Shown here in pieces: positions 12,540-23,552 of a stretch of 64,000 nucleotides of DNA (position 1 is the first letter of the stretch; each line of letters opens with the position of its first letter). The notes beneath the pieces were generated by a model. It ran no database searches, was not told where the DNA came from, and worked only from the letters and a program-made list of their open reading frames with translations. This stretch comes from Prorocentrum cordatum (taxonomy: Eukaryota > Sar > Dinophyceae > Prorocentrales > Prorocentraceae), in NCBI GenBank assembly GCA_963575745.1, contig CAUYUJ010015010.1, positions 149,702-213,701 on the forward strand, written 5' to 3'. The position numbers and the translations under genes are program-made.

Positions 12540-12800
12540 TAAGACAAAGAGAGAAAGAGAAAGCAAGAAAGAGAGAGAGAGAGAGAGAGATAGAGAGAGA
12601 GAGAGTGAGAGAAAGAGAGAGAGAGAGAGAGAAAAAAAAATAGAAAGAGAAAGAGGGACAGGGCGATACATAGAGAGAGAGGGGAGCACACACAGAGAGG
12701 AAGAGAGAACAGAGAGAGAGAGAGGGAGAGAGAGATAGAAAGAGAGAGAGAGAGAGAGACGAGAGAAAGAGAGAGAGAGAGACGAGAGACCGATCGATGT
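12540..12800. repeat. GA-rich microsatellite
   Basis: (GA)n with AAAGAG and GACGAG interruptions, followed by about 300 bp (12801-13105) of unique sequence without a supported gene. Confidence 0.93.
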
Positions 12801-13104
12801 ATACATACATAGACCTGGATCTGCCAGAGGAATCTGATGGTGCCAAGAGGAGAAGGGCCAGAGAGAGAGAGAGCACATAACAATAGCACACATATCATAC
12901 AATGTGCGTACTGTCGCCTGCTGACGTATGCGTCCACACATGCAAAACAATGCAGTTTGACGCGCTCCCTTTCTCAATTGCCTAATGGGCGCCGAATGCA
13001 TCTGTCAAATGCAAGAAGTCAGTTGCCACCCCGGCTGGGCTGATTGCGCTAAGAAGCGTCCAACATCGAAGCAAGCATGACATGAGCTCGCGCAGGGGAC
13101 TACC

Positions 13105-13161
13105 GACACACACACACACACACACATTCATCCTTGCCCACGCACGCGCACACGCACACAC

Positions 13162-13193
<32 letters not shown>

Positions 13194-15320
13194 GCAAGCC
13201 CACACACACATCCCACCCAACACGTACACACAGACACAGACACACAGACACACAGACGCACAGACGCACAGACGCACAGGCACATAGGCACAAAGACACA
13301 GACACAGAGAGACAGAGCCGCAGAGACATAAAGACACACAGGCACAGACACACAGACGCAGAGACACACACAGACCCACGCATACTAACCGCTCCACAGA
13401 TACACAGAAACACAGGCACACAGACACACAGCCACAGCGACACAGAGACACACAGACACGCAGACACGCAGACACACAGACGCACAGACACACGGAGACA
13501 CACAGACACGCGGCGGACACACAGACACAGAAACATACAGACAAGCGGACACACAGACACACAGACACGCAGACACGCAGACACACAGACGCACAGACAC
13601 ACCGACACACAGAGAAGCAGACACACAGGCACACACAGACACACAGACACACAGCCACAGAGACACAGAGACACACACACACACACGCAGGCACACAGAC
13701 GCGAGGGCGCACAGACACTCAGACACACAGACACGCGAGCACACGGACACACAGACAAGTAGACACACACACAGGCACACAGACACGCAGGCACACAAAC
13801 ACACAGACGCACAGCCAGAGAGACACAGAGACACTGAGACACACAGACTCACAGACACACAAACGCACAGACACACACACACACACAGAAACACCGACAC
13901 AGAGACACACACAGAGACACACACAGACACACAGGCATCACAGACACACAGACACACAGACACACAGACACACAGACGCAAACACACAACCACACAAACA
14001 CAAACACACATACACACACACACACACACACGCCCATTGTTTTGGTGTCGCGGCCCTGCGCGCAGCGACAGGGTGGAGGTCGAATAGCAGGAAGCGCGCT
14101 CGCGGAACGCACGCCCTCACACACACACGTCCACACATACGCACACGCCCACCAACAGACACAGACACCGACACAAACACGGACGCATGCACAGACACAG
14201 ACACGGACACACACGCACACACATACGCACACATACGCACACACACACACACATAGCAATCCCCACATGCACACACACCACACTACACACACCACGAACC
14301 ACCATACACACACACACACTTCTTGGGCGAGTGCGGTCTCGCGTGCGGAGACGGGGCGGAGAAACACAAACACACACGCACATACACCAGCACACATACA
14401 CACACCCACACAGTCACACACGCACACCACACACAACCACACAGACACACACTGCAGCCACACACACAGACACACTCAGACACACTAACACACAGCCACG
14501 CGTACACACAGACACACAGGCACGCACAGACGCAGAGACACACACACAGACACACGCCGACAAACACAGACTCACCCGCAGACACACCGACAGGCACACA
14601 CAAACACCCACAGGCGCGTACCCACAAACACACACAGACACACGCAGGCACACGCAGACACACACGCAAACACAAACATAGACACACGCACAGACACACA
14701 TAAACACACACATACACACAGACACACACAAACACAGAGACACGTGGACACACACAGACACACACACACACACATAAGCATAACGAAACACACACGGAGA
14801 CACACAAGCACATACAGGCACACACACAGGACCACACACAGACACACACACAGACAACCACATACACACCGATACACTGACACGGGCATACACACACACG
14901 CAGACCCACACATACACTGACACACACAGACGCACACACAAACACACACACACACACCAGCACGCACACCCACACACTTTTGAGATAGCGGCGCGACCGC
15001 AACACATGCACCGACCAAACACATCACACAGACACAGCAACACAGACACACACACACAGATACACACACAAAGCCGCACCTAGATGGCGCATTGGCACAC
15101 GGACACACGAATCACGCAAGCCACACACCCACACACACATTCACACATTAACGCATTCGCGCATTCGCGCATTCACGCATTTATGCGTCCACACGTTCAC
15201 ACAGACTTCTTGGCGGTAGCGGCCTCGCACGCGGAGACGAGGCAGAGACACACCCACGGGCACACATGCACACAGAACCACAAACAGACACACACACACA
15301 CACACTCAATCAGACACTCA

Positions 15321-15355
<35 letters not shown>

Positions 15356-16640
15356 GCGCAACGACACACACACACACACACATCCACGCGCACACACATA
15401 GAACTACACACGCACACACATACACTATTGAGCTGTCGGCGCGACCGCAACGCATGCACAGACCAGACACAACACAGAGGCGCACAAACACACCGACACG
15501 CAGACACACAGACATACAGACACACAACGACACAGCGACTTCGGCGCACAAGCACACACACTGACAAACAGACATACAGTCACACATACACACGGGCACA
15601 TATACACACAGACACACATACACACGTACTCACAGACACAACGACACAGACAGACAGGCACACAAACATACACACAAACACACAACCACACAGCACATAC
15701 ACACACGAACATACACACAAACGCGCCCACATACACACACGCACACACACGCACACGCCCACACACAGACACAGACACACACGCAGACACATACACGGAC
15801 ACAGCCACACATACACATACGCACACATGCACATAGCCATGCACATGGCCATACACATACACATACTGTACACACACACACACACTGCACACCACACACA
15901 CACCACACCCACCACACGCTTCTTTCGAGATTGCGGTCTCGCGCGCGGCGACGGGGCGGAACAATGCATTCACACGCACACAAACCAGCACACACACAGC
16001 CACACGGACAGAGACACATACATAGACAAACACACAGACACACACCCACACACACCACACACACCACACACATACACATGCGGACGCACACACACACACA
16101 CGTGCACACACACACACACATTCACACAACCTATTGAGCTTGTGGCGCGACGGCAACATCTGCATAGAGCAGACACAACACACACCCTCACACCCACACA
16201 CACATCCACACATTTACCCGTTCACACATTCACACACAGTACACACAACACACACATACACCACACACACCAACACACACACACACATACACAAGTTTGC
16301 GCGGTAGCGGCCTCGCGCGCGGCGACGAGGCGGCGTAACACACACACACACACACACGCACGCAGACACGCCTTCCAACACACACCCACACATAGGCTCA
16401 CAGACGCAAAGACATACACACACCTACCCGCGCACACACATACACACGCGCACAGACAGACACACACGCGCGCACACACGCTCAATATTGAGCTGGAGGC
16501 GCGACCACAAGACATGCAAAGAGCAGACACAAAACACACCCACGCACCCACACACACACACGCACACACACACAAACACACTGTTGAGCTGGCGGAGCGA
16601 CTGCATCACATGCACAGGGGAGACACAAGACACACTCGAG
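13105..16640. repeat. CA-rich tract, 3.5 kb, with ten embedded short islands
   Basis: Plus-strand CACACA/CACAGA-rich DNA. Ten non-CA islands of 40-55 bp break it. Type A (TTCTT..., GCGGTCTCGCGCGCGG, CGACGGGGCGG) lies at about 14041, 14320, 15207, 15919 and 16295. Type B (TTGAGCT, GGCGCGACCGCAAC, CATGCA, GACACAACAC) lies at about 14977, 15425, 16131, 16485 and 16582. Order: A A B A B A B A B B. Long Cys- or Thr/His-rich frames are translation of the repeat. Confidence 0.93.
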
Positions 16641-16801
16641 CACATACGCGATTGATCCTCTTGGGAGCGTACCTACGTCGGCTGGTCCACACTGCCGCTC
16701 ACCTGACAGAGGTACGACTGCTGGGCAACAAATCCCTCGGGCTACACGCCTGCGAGAGAGATTGAACGACGATTGACCTCCCTGCGTGGCAAGCTGGGAA
16801 C

Positions 16802-18676
16802 TCAGCGCTCGACGCGGCCGGAGTTGATGTCCTTCTCGTAGCCGTTGAACGGGACCGTGCAGAGGCAGTACAGCGGGAACGAGATGTAGACGAGGCCGAC
16901 CGCAATGAAGATTGCGTAGCCGTACTTGGTCACCAATGGGATATGCTTCTTCGGGATGCCGAAGGCCGACGCTGGGGCGAGCTTCTTCCAGCCGAGGCAA
17001 CCGTGGACCATGAACACGACCACCGCGAACATGTAGAAGAGGCTGAGAGCCTTGGAATCGTTGAAGAGCTTGAACTCGAGCGCGTAGATGTCGCGAACCC
17101 CCACCGGCTGGATCGAGGCGTCCTTCGTCCAGAAGAGGTCGAGCTCGAACACGCCCCAGAAATTGATGAGGTAGGGAGGGGGGCGGATCATGTACGGCCC
17201 GAACTGGTCGGTGTCGCCGAAACGAAACTGGAACAAGTGAACCGTCATGAAGGTGAGCAGGACCAGGCCCGTGCAGGCGAGGTCGAGTGCTCGCGGATTG
17301 TTCTTGAACATGCCGAGGGACGTGTCCCAAGTGCGCTTGAGGCCCGCGAGCACGTGCAGGAGGACCGAGAGCAGGATGTACTCCTCCACGATGTTGGCGG
17401 GGAGCCCAAAGCCAGTCCAGTACAGGCGCACGTAGAAGTAGCCGTAGCCGTTGAAGTCATCGGGGCCCTTGAATACGTGAAGGTTGCCGACGGCATGGAT
17501 GACGATGAACAGGACCAGCAAGATCGCGCTGCGGGTGAGGCCGACGCGATCGCCAGTTATCTTGAAGTTCTTGTTGACGAAGATCGTCGCGGCGACCTCG
17601 TAGAGGACGGCGCTCAGCAGATACCAAGCGGCGTAGAAATAGGCCCGCACGTTGATCAAGAACACGCCCGGGTTGCTGTCCATGACGCCCTCGCGCCAAT
17701 TGTCCCGGCCGTCCAGGTGCCCCCAGGCCTGGTGGTTGGCGATCTTTCCGCCCTTGTCCAGGATGACTGGCTTGCCGCCTTTCTTGGGCGCCTTCTCTTT
17801 CTTTTTCTTCGCGCCGCCGCCGCCACTGCCGACGTCGCCGATGACGGCGTCTGGCGCGTATTTGCCGACCACGTCGGGAGGGTGGATCATGTCGAACTCC
17901 GCCGTGGCGTCCTTGCCGGCGAACGTGAGGATCGCCAGCTCGCCCCCTGGGTGCTGCGACAGGAAGGAGGTAACGTCGAGCACCTTTCCGCCGAGGATGA
18001 CCCAGCAGTCATCCTTGGTAACGTGTTTCGCCACCTCCTCCGGGCTGTACCCGCCGCCACCACCGACAACCTCCTCCTCATCACCATCCGAGTCGTCGTC
18101 CTCGTCCGAGTCGTCATCCTCGTCGGCACCTCCGCCTGCCCCAAGTTTGCCGATGGCGGCGTCAGGGGCGTACTTCGGGATCACGTCTGGAGGGTGAATC
18201 ATGTTGAACTCCTCGGTGGCGTCCTTCCCGGCGAACGTGAGGATGGCCAGCTCGCCTCCAGGGTGCTGGCTCAGGAACGAGGTCACGTCGAGCACCTCAC
18301 CAGCCACGACCACCCAGCAATCGGTCTTGCTCGTGTGCTTGGCCACCTCCGCCATGGTGAGGCCGCCGCCACCGCCGCCACCGCCGGCTGACTTCACCTT
18401 CTTCTCCTTCTTCTCCTTCTTCGGCTTGTCCTCACCTCCGCCTGCCCCAAGTTTGCCGATGGCAGCGTCAGGGGCGTACTTCGGGATCACGTCCGGAGGG
18501 TGAATCATGTTGAACTCCTCGGTGGCGTCCTTCCCGGCGAACGTGAGGATGGCCAGCTCGCCTCCAGGGTGCTGGCTCAGGAACGAGGTCACGTCGAGCA
18601 CCTCACCAGCCACCACTACCCAACAGTCGGTCTTGCTCGTGTGCTTGGCTACTTCCGCCATGGTGAGGGGAGCCAT
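16802..18676 (-). CDS. Triple cytochrome b5 / type-B SdhC-FrdC-like membrane cytochrome b fusion
   Basis: A 624-residue intronless ORF. The ATG at 18676 is chosen because the first b5 domain starts six residues later and no upstream in-frame ATG exists. Three b5 domains lie at about 6-77, 108-179 and 211-281. Each has an HPGG histidine (H36, H138, H242) and an IHPPD histidine (H59, H161, H265), the expected bis-His heme ligands. They are joined by Gly-rich linkers, one Lys-rich (about 84-95) and one acidic (about 185-202). About six transmembrane helices follow (near 344-366, 381-401, 428-446, 464-483, 544-562, 583-605). Helices 2-5 carry H394 (HAVGNLH), H441 (LLHVLAGLKR), H480 (VHLFQFRFGD) and H558 (VHGCLGW), the pattern of the diheme b558 anchor of type-B succinate dehydrogenase/fumarate reductase; the first helix is extra. 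Likely role, inferred: membrane electron transfer between quinone and heme b5. No targeting peptide is obvious. The SL remnant upstream suggests a retroposed copy. No FAD or iron-sulfur part adjoins it. Confidence 0.9.
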   Translation of the reverse strand: MAPLTMAEVAKHTSKTDCWVVVAGEVLDVTSFLSQHPGGELAILTFAGKDATEEFNMIHPPDVIPKYAPDAAIGKLGAGGGEDKPKKEKKEKKVKSAGGGGGGGGLTMAEVAKHTSKTDCWVVVAGEVLDVTSFLSQHPGGELAILTFAGKDATEEFNMIHPPDVIPKYAPDAAIGKLGAGGGADEDDDSDEDDDSDGDEEEVVGGGGGYSPEEVAKHVTKDDCWVILGGKVLDVTSFLSQHPGGELAILTFAGKDATAEFDMIHPPDVVGKYAPDAVIGDVGSGGGGAKKKKEKAPKKGGKPVILDKGGKIANHQAWGHLDGRDNWREGVMDSNPGVFLINVRAYFYAAWYLLSAVLYEVAATIFVNKNFKITGDRVGLTRSAILLVLFIVIHAVGNLHVFKGPDDFNGYGYFYVRLYWTGFGLPANIVEEYILLSVLLHVLAGLKRTWDTSLGMFKNNPRALDLACTGLVLLTFMTVHLFQFRFGDTDQFGPYMIRPPPYLINFWGVFELDLFWTKDASIQPVGVRDIYALEFKLFNDSKALSLFYMFAVVVFMVHGCLGWKKLAPASAFGIPKKHIPLVTKYGYAIFIAVGLVYISFPLYCLCTVPFNGYEKDINSGRVER

Positions 18677-18761
18677 GGTTGCCTGCCGAGTGTATAGCAG
18701 TGAAGACAACACCGTCAGGTGTAGGCTCTGAAAAATTTAGCTATACACCCTAGCCAATGCT

Positions 18762-18782
18762 GCAAAATGGGCTTGAGCCAGA
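18762..18782 (-). other. Decayed dinoflagellate spliced-leader remnant
   Basis: Read on the minus strand, TGGCTCAAG (18774-18782) is the exact 9-nt 3' end of the dinoflagellate spliced leader. It is followed by CCCATTTTGCAG, which looks like a second leader start (CCATTTTGGCTCAAG) with a few bases deleted. It lies about 90 nt upstream of the ATG of the triple-b5 gene, where the leader of a reinserted mRNA would sit. Chance match to part of it is possible. Confidence 0.6.
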
Positions 18783-19435
18783 GGGATCCGGGGGGAAGAG
18801 GAGGATGAGGTGGATGAGGGGGGGCCGAGGGATGGGGCACACACAAAAACATACCTCATGGGGCTCGCCCTTCCAGCGGCGAGTGTCACACGAGACCGCC
18901 CGCGGCTCTGAGTCCTTCCGCGACCCCCGGGGGGGACCTGCGCACACGCATCCGAGATTGCAGCCCGAGATCATGCCTGTGTCCGGCCGTGCCTTCCAGT
19001 GATTCGAGCGAGCTGCCCCCTCCCCACGCGGTACTATTTCTAGCCCGTGACCATCGGCAGCGCCGGTGACAGCCGCGGCCGCGACGCGCGGGCTCGCGAT
19101 TGGACGGAGCACTGGAAAGAAGGGGGTGCAAGATGGAGGGATGGCGGAAATCGTTGCTGCCAGCGTGGGCCCCAAACGGTCAGTCTGTGCACCCTGGACG
19201 TGCAGGCTCTGTGGTGGACGTTGTGCGGTGCAAGCGCCGTGGGAGAAGCTGTGCGCCGCACCCCGTGGTGAAGCAGGTGTAGCGCAGGCTACTTCAATGG
19301 AGCAACCTACGGGGTGCAATCGATGACTTGCTCAACTTGAAGTTGTCCACTCCACTGCTCGCGCAAACATCCCAACCTCCCACCCACAACTTGGTCGCAA
19401 GACCTCTTAAGACCGTGAGGGGAGGTACCAAATGG
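18783..19435. other. No gene seen
   Basis: Unique sequence without a recognisable coding segment. The stretch at about 19330-19375 (CCACTCCACTGCTCGC, then AAACATCCCAACC) resembles part of the spacer seen at about 20770, 37495 and 45185, so the edge of the array may begin here. Confidence 0.5.
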
Positions 19436-20098
19436 CACTTGGCAACGGCACCGACGCCGACGACGACAGCGACAACGACGACGACGACACCGACGACGAC
19501 GATTACGACGACACCGACGACGATTGCGACGACTTCGACGACGATTGCGACGACTTCGACGACGACAACGACACCGACGACGACGCCGACGCCGACGACG
19601 ACGATGACGCCGCCGACGACGACGCCGCTGACGACGACGACGCCGACGAATACGACGACGACGCCGACGACGCCGACGACGTCGCCAACGAAGACGACGA
19701 CGACGAAGGAGGAGGAGGGAGGACGACGACGGCGACAGCGACAGCGACGACGACGAGGGAGGAGGGAGGAGAACGACGACGCGAACGACGAAGAAGGTGG
19801 GAGGACGGAGACGCCGACGACGACAACGACGAGGGAGGAGGGAAGACGACGACGACGACGACGACGGCGACGAAATAGGAGGGACGACGACGAAACGCCG
19901 ACGACGGACGACGACGACGACGACGACGACGGAGGAGGAAGGACGCCCACGGCGATAACGACGACGGAAACGACGACGACACCAAAGAGGAGGAGGAGAA
20001 CGACGACGACGACAAGGAAAGACAGAGGACGACGGCGACGACGACGACGACGAGGGAGGAGGGAGGACGACGACGATGACGACGACGACGCAAGAGCG
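19436..20098. repeat. GAC-rich tract A (3' end of unit A)
   Basis: About 660 bp of (GAC)n mixed with GAGGGAGGAGGGA blocks. Shared wording (ACGAAGGAGGAGGGAGGACG, GACGAGGGAGGAGGGA) shows it is homologous to the tracts at 36136-36795 and 43967-44455. Poly-Asp, poly-Ser or poly-Val frames are translation of the repeat. Confidence 0.93.
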
Positions 20099-21622
20099 CG
20101 CGCGCACGCTTTTGTTGAAAACCCGTGTTGCGAAACCATGTGTTTTTGTATGTTTTTTGGACAGTCGATTTTGATATCCTTCCGAAACCTAGGGTTTTTG
20201 AAGGATTTCGGCATGCGCGCGCGACGACGCGCGTGCGTGCACTTCGTCTATTTGTTGCAGAAGATTCTCGCGACGGCACGCGCGCAAGGGCCTTCGAACG
20301 ATTTCGATATGCGCGCGCGAAGCCCTTCTGGTAGCATACTTTCAAAATCATGAAAACTGTCTTCAAAAACAAAAGGTTCGCAAGAGCACTCGCGTAAATT
20401 TTGTTGGGGAATTTGTGTTGCGATACCTTGTGTGTTTGTATGTTTTTTGGGGAACTCGATTTTGAAATCCTTCCGAGACCGAAGGTTTTTGAAGGATTTC
20501 GGCATGCGCGCGCGACGACGCGCGCGCGTGCACGTCGTCCCAGTTGTTGCAAGGGATTCTTGAAACCTCTGTTTTTTGATAAGTGGGTGTGCGCGCATAG
20601 AACTTGTTGCTGAATGCGGCGGGGGGGGGGGCGATACCGGCCCCCCCTGGGATAGTGCAAATTCGTATTTAGGATGGACGACGGGGCAGAACCATATGTA
20701 TGGTTAAGTCCGGGTGTGTGTGTGGTAGAACCTATGTCTTTTTAGACAGGAGGATCTACCTGGCAGAAGTTGAAGCCGACAACTCCACTGCTCGCACAAA
20801 CATCCCAACCGTCCCATCCGCATGTTTTTGGATGAAACCCATGCGGCCGCGACTGCATCAACGGATTGGCACATGCTACCGCATCTGTACGACCGCGCTG
20901 GCGCGCGCACGCTCGCGCGCAGGGATACCAGCTGGTTTGGCACAAGTGATGCGGCCACAGCAACGCTTACCGGTGGACAATTCCCAGCGCGTCTGAATGG
21001 CGGCGCTAGCGCGCGGGCGCTTCAGCGTGGGTCGGTGACTCGGGTGGGCGCGGTGCCATGATGACATTGACAACAGCGGCAACGATGATGAAAGTACTGG
21101 TGGTGGTGGTGGCGATGATGACGATGACGACGACGAGGCCAATGACGGCGGCGCGCAGATGCTGGTGATGATGCTGATGATGATGCTAATGATCCTGATG
21201 GCGATGGTGGTGCTGCTGCTGATGATGACGATGATGATAGTATGATGGTGATGATACGAAACCTGATGGCGGATGATGATGATCATGATGATGCTGATGA
21301 TGATGATAACGATGACGATTATTACGATGACGTCCCTGTGTCAACAGTGAAAGTGATTGGTCTGATGATGGTGGCAATGGAGGCGATTGTTGTTTCGGAC
21401 AGGTTGTCGGAGGAGCTCTATTGTGAAATGCTCCGAACACCTCTGGATTTGGAAAAAGTTTCGACACGCGCGCGTGGCGGCGCACGTTTGTGGCCCGCAC
21501 GCTATTCTTTGACGCGGGTCCGTGCACTGGGCGTGCGCTAGATCAACGCCGATGCACATTGTGGTGACATGATAATGCGGGTTCAGGGCGAACTGGCTAA
21601 ACTCGAACGGTCTCCCCTTAAT
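20099..21622. repeat. Array spacer A, first part
   Basis: Homologous to 36796-38332 (spacer B) and 44456-45505 (spacer C). It contains two internal copies (about 20103-20235 and 20385-20530) of a module with GTGTTTTTGTATGTT, GGATTTCGGCATGCGCGCGC and GACGACGCGCG, then a G-rich run, then AGACAGGAGGATCTACCTGG and a GATGATGAC-rich tail. No conserved ORF survives across the three copies, so I treat it as noncoding intergenic DNA of the array. Confidence 0.9.
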
Positions 21623-21845
21623 CCCACCAGCCCTTTGGGCGTGAGTGGTTTAGAGAGCCCGCTCTGTTCTCAACCCCCCTTCTTCCCCTTCGGGGAGGGG
21701 TTTACCCCTCCCCCTACCCCCTCCCCCTGGGCCTGGAGAGGGCGCCTCGCGGGTGGTCAGAGTGGTCTTGTTCGACGCCTGGGAGGGCTAAAAAACGACA
21801 CCCCTCACGAGGATTCTGGCCCCGACGGGGGGAGGGAGAAAAAAT

Positions 21846-22037
21846 GCTCCCCTCTTCTTTGAAGCCAGAATCATTGATTTTACTACGGTTTTGGCCCCAT
21901 TTTGGCCTTCTGAGGGGGCAGCGCTAATTAAAGCTCCCCTCTTCTTTCAAGCCAGAATCATTGATTTTACAAAGGTGTTGGCCTCATTTTGCCCTTCTGA
22001 GGGGGCAGCGCTACAGTAATTCAAGCTCCCCTCTTCT
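21846..22037. repeat. 87-92-bp tandem repeat inside the insertion
   Basis: GCTCCCCTCTTCT, AAGCCAGAATCATTGATTTT and TTCTGAGGGGGCAGCGCTA recur at 21846 and 21933, with a third partial start at 22025. Confidence 0.92.
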
Positions 22038-22054
22038 GTGATCGATTCCCTCCA

Positions 22055-22372
22055 AGATGGCCCCCAGAAGCGCCCAGGAGGCACCAAGAGGCCCCAAGAT
22101 GGCCCCAAGAGACCCCCAGGAGGCCCCCAAGAGGCCTCCAAGAGGCCCCCAAGATGCCCCCAAGAGGCCCCCAAGAGGCCCCAAGAGGCCCCCCCGAGGC
22201 ACCCAAGACGCTCCTGGAAGCCCCTGGGGCCGCCAAGAGGCCCCCAAGACGCCCCAAACGGCCTCCAAGAGGCTCCCAAGAGGCCCGAACAGGCTCCCCC
22301 AAGGCACCCAAGACGCTCCTAGAAGCCCCTGGGGCCGCCAAGAGGCCCCCAAGACGCCCCAAAAGGGGACGA
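22055..22372. repeat. CCAAGAGGCCCC minisatellite
   Basis: Short degenerate units (CCCCCAAGAGGCCCCAAGA). A longer block containing ACGCTCCTGGAAGCCCCTGG is repeated once (about 22208 and 22313, the second with one change). Frames through it are Pro/Arg-rich and not gene-like. Confidence 0.9.
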
Positions 22373-22374
22373 GG

Positions 22375-22775
22375 TGCCCGAACGCCTCACGCCACGAGGA
22401 GCCCGAACGACTCACACCAGGACGAGGGGCCCGAACGACTCACACCACGAAGAGCCCGAACGACTCACACCACAAGGAGGGGCCCGAACGACTCACACCA
22501 GGACGAGGCGCCCGAACGACTCACACCACGAGGAGCCCGAACGACTCACACCACGACGAGGGCCCCGAACGACTCACACCACGAGGAGCCCGAACGAGTC
22601 ACACCAGGAGGAGGGGCCCGAACGACTCACACCAGGACGAGGGGCCCGAACAACTCACACCACGAGAAGCCCGAACGACTCACACCAGGACGAAGAGCCC
22701 GAACGACTCACACCACGAAGAGCCCGAACGACTCACACCAGGAAGAAGGGCCCGAACGACTCACACCAGGACGAG
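22375..22775. repeat. CCCGAACGACTCACACCA minisatellite
   Basis: About 14 units of 24-30 bp with core CCCGAACGACTCACACCA plus alternating CGAGGAG, GGACGAGG or CGAAGAG tails. Confidence 0.95.
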
Positions 22776-22975
22776 AGTTTTCTCTCCCTCCTCCTTCGCC
22801 TCGACCATCTCCCGCTCCCCCCACAAGGAGGATGTAAAAGGAGGCAGGAGGAAGGAGGAACAGGGGAGATATGCGGGGGCAAGCGGACACACGCCTGAAA
22901 AACACGACTGTCGGCATGCTTCGCAAGAGTTGTTGTTGTGAGATGGGCTGGTGGGGATACGCGAAGCGTAAAGAA

Positions 22976-23552
22976 TTTCAGCAAGTGCACGCCTAACGTG
23001 TTTGGCCTCTGACTTTGGTCTGAGCGCTTGTGTGGATTTAGTGCAGCTGTTGCAAGGGATTCTCAAATTATCGTCGCATGAGATGCACGGGTGCGCGCAT
23101 GGTATATTTGTTAGGTACGAAAGGGGGGGTCGATACCATTTGGGCTGGGATGGTATGACTTCATTTGGGGAGTGGGCGATCAAGCAGAACCGTGTTTAAA
23201 CTGCACTACCCAAATTGGTGCCGATGAGTCCAGAGGTGAGAGGGTGACAGACTGTATCCTCATGTTGAAAAGGGAATGTATGTGGTGGAAGCAATGTGGC
23301 GCCAGCTCCGTGGTGCAGCTAGCGCACAGGGCGCCCGCTAGGCGCCCGCGAGCGGACGCAGGCCGCAACCAGGAGCAAATCTAGAATCGCCAACCAGCGC
23401 ACGAGGCGCCCCAAGCGGCCACGGGCTGCCCCAGACGGGGACCAGGCGAACAACCCAGCGAACGCAACGCCCATGAGGCGCTCACGGGCTGGGACCTGGC
23501 GGACACCTGGACATGCATGCCAGTTGCTCGGAAACCACGAAGGAACTCCCTC
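22976..23552. repeat. Array spacer A, second part (3' flank of the unit A gene)
   Basis: Homologous to 38334-38991. Shared phrases include GTGACAGACTGTATCCTCAT and GGCGCCCGCGAGCGGACGCA. Small frames are conserved only because the duplication is recent. Confidence 0.88.

Larger units (their letters stand above)
21623..22975. mobile_element. 1.35-kb insertion in spacer A with 11-bp terminal inverted repeats
   Basis: Spacer B is continuous at the matching point (38326-38334, CTTAATTTCAGCA). Spacer A is interrupted: CTTAAT at 21617-21622, then resumption at AATTTCAGCA (22974-). The inserted sequence begins CCCACCAGCCC (21623-21633), and the inverse GGGCTGGTGGG lies at 22945-22955, about 20 bp before the right junction. 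AAT at both edges may be a short target duplication. No transposase ORF is visible, so this would be a nonautonomous element. It contains the three repeat blocks listed below. The imperfect right edge leaves other explanations open, including a deletion in unit B. Confidence 0.55.

Noticed and set aside
16943-18391. 482-codon plus-strand frame opposite the triple-b5 gene (similar frames lie opposite the unit A and B genes)
   Set aside because: Antisense shadow of a GC-rich gene; the minus frame carries the conserved motifs.
19328-20353. Poly-Asp, poly-Ser and poly-Val frames over the three GAC tracts
   Set aside because: The reading frame is not conserved between the homologous tracts; repeat translation only.
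21889-21905. CCATTTTGGC, resembling the spliced leader, inside the 1.35-kb insertion
   Set aside because: The match stops after ten bases and lies in a tandem repeat with no gene downstream.
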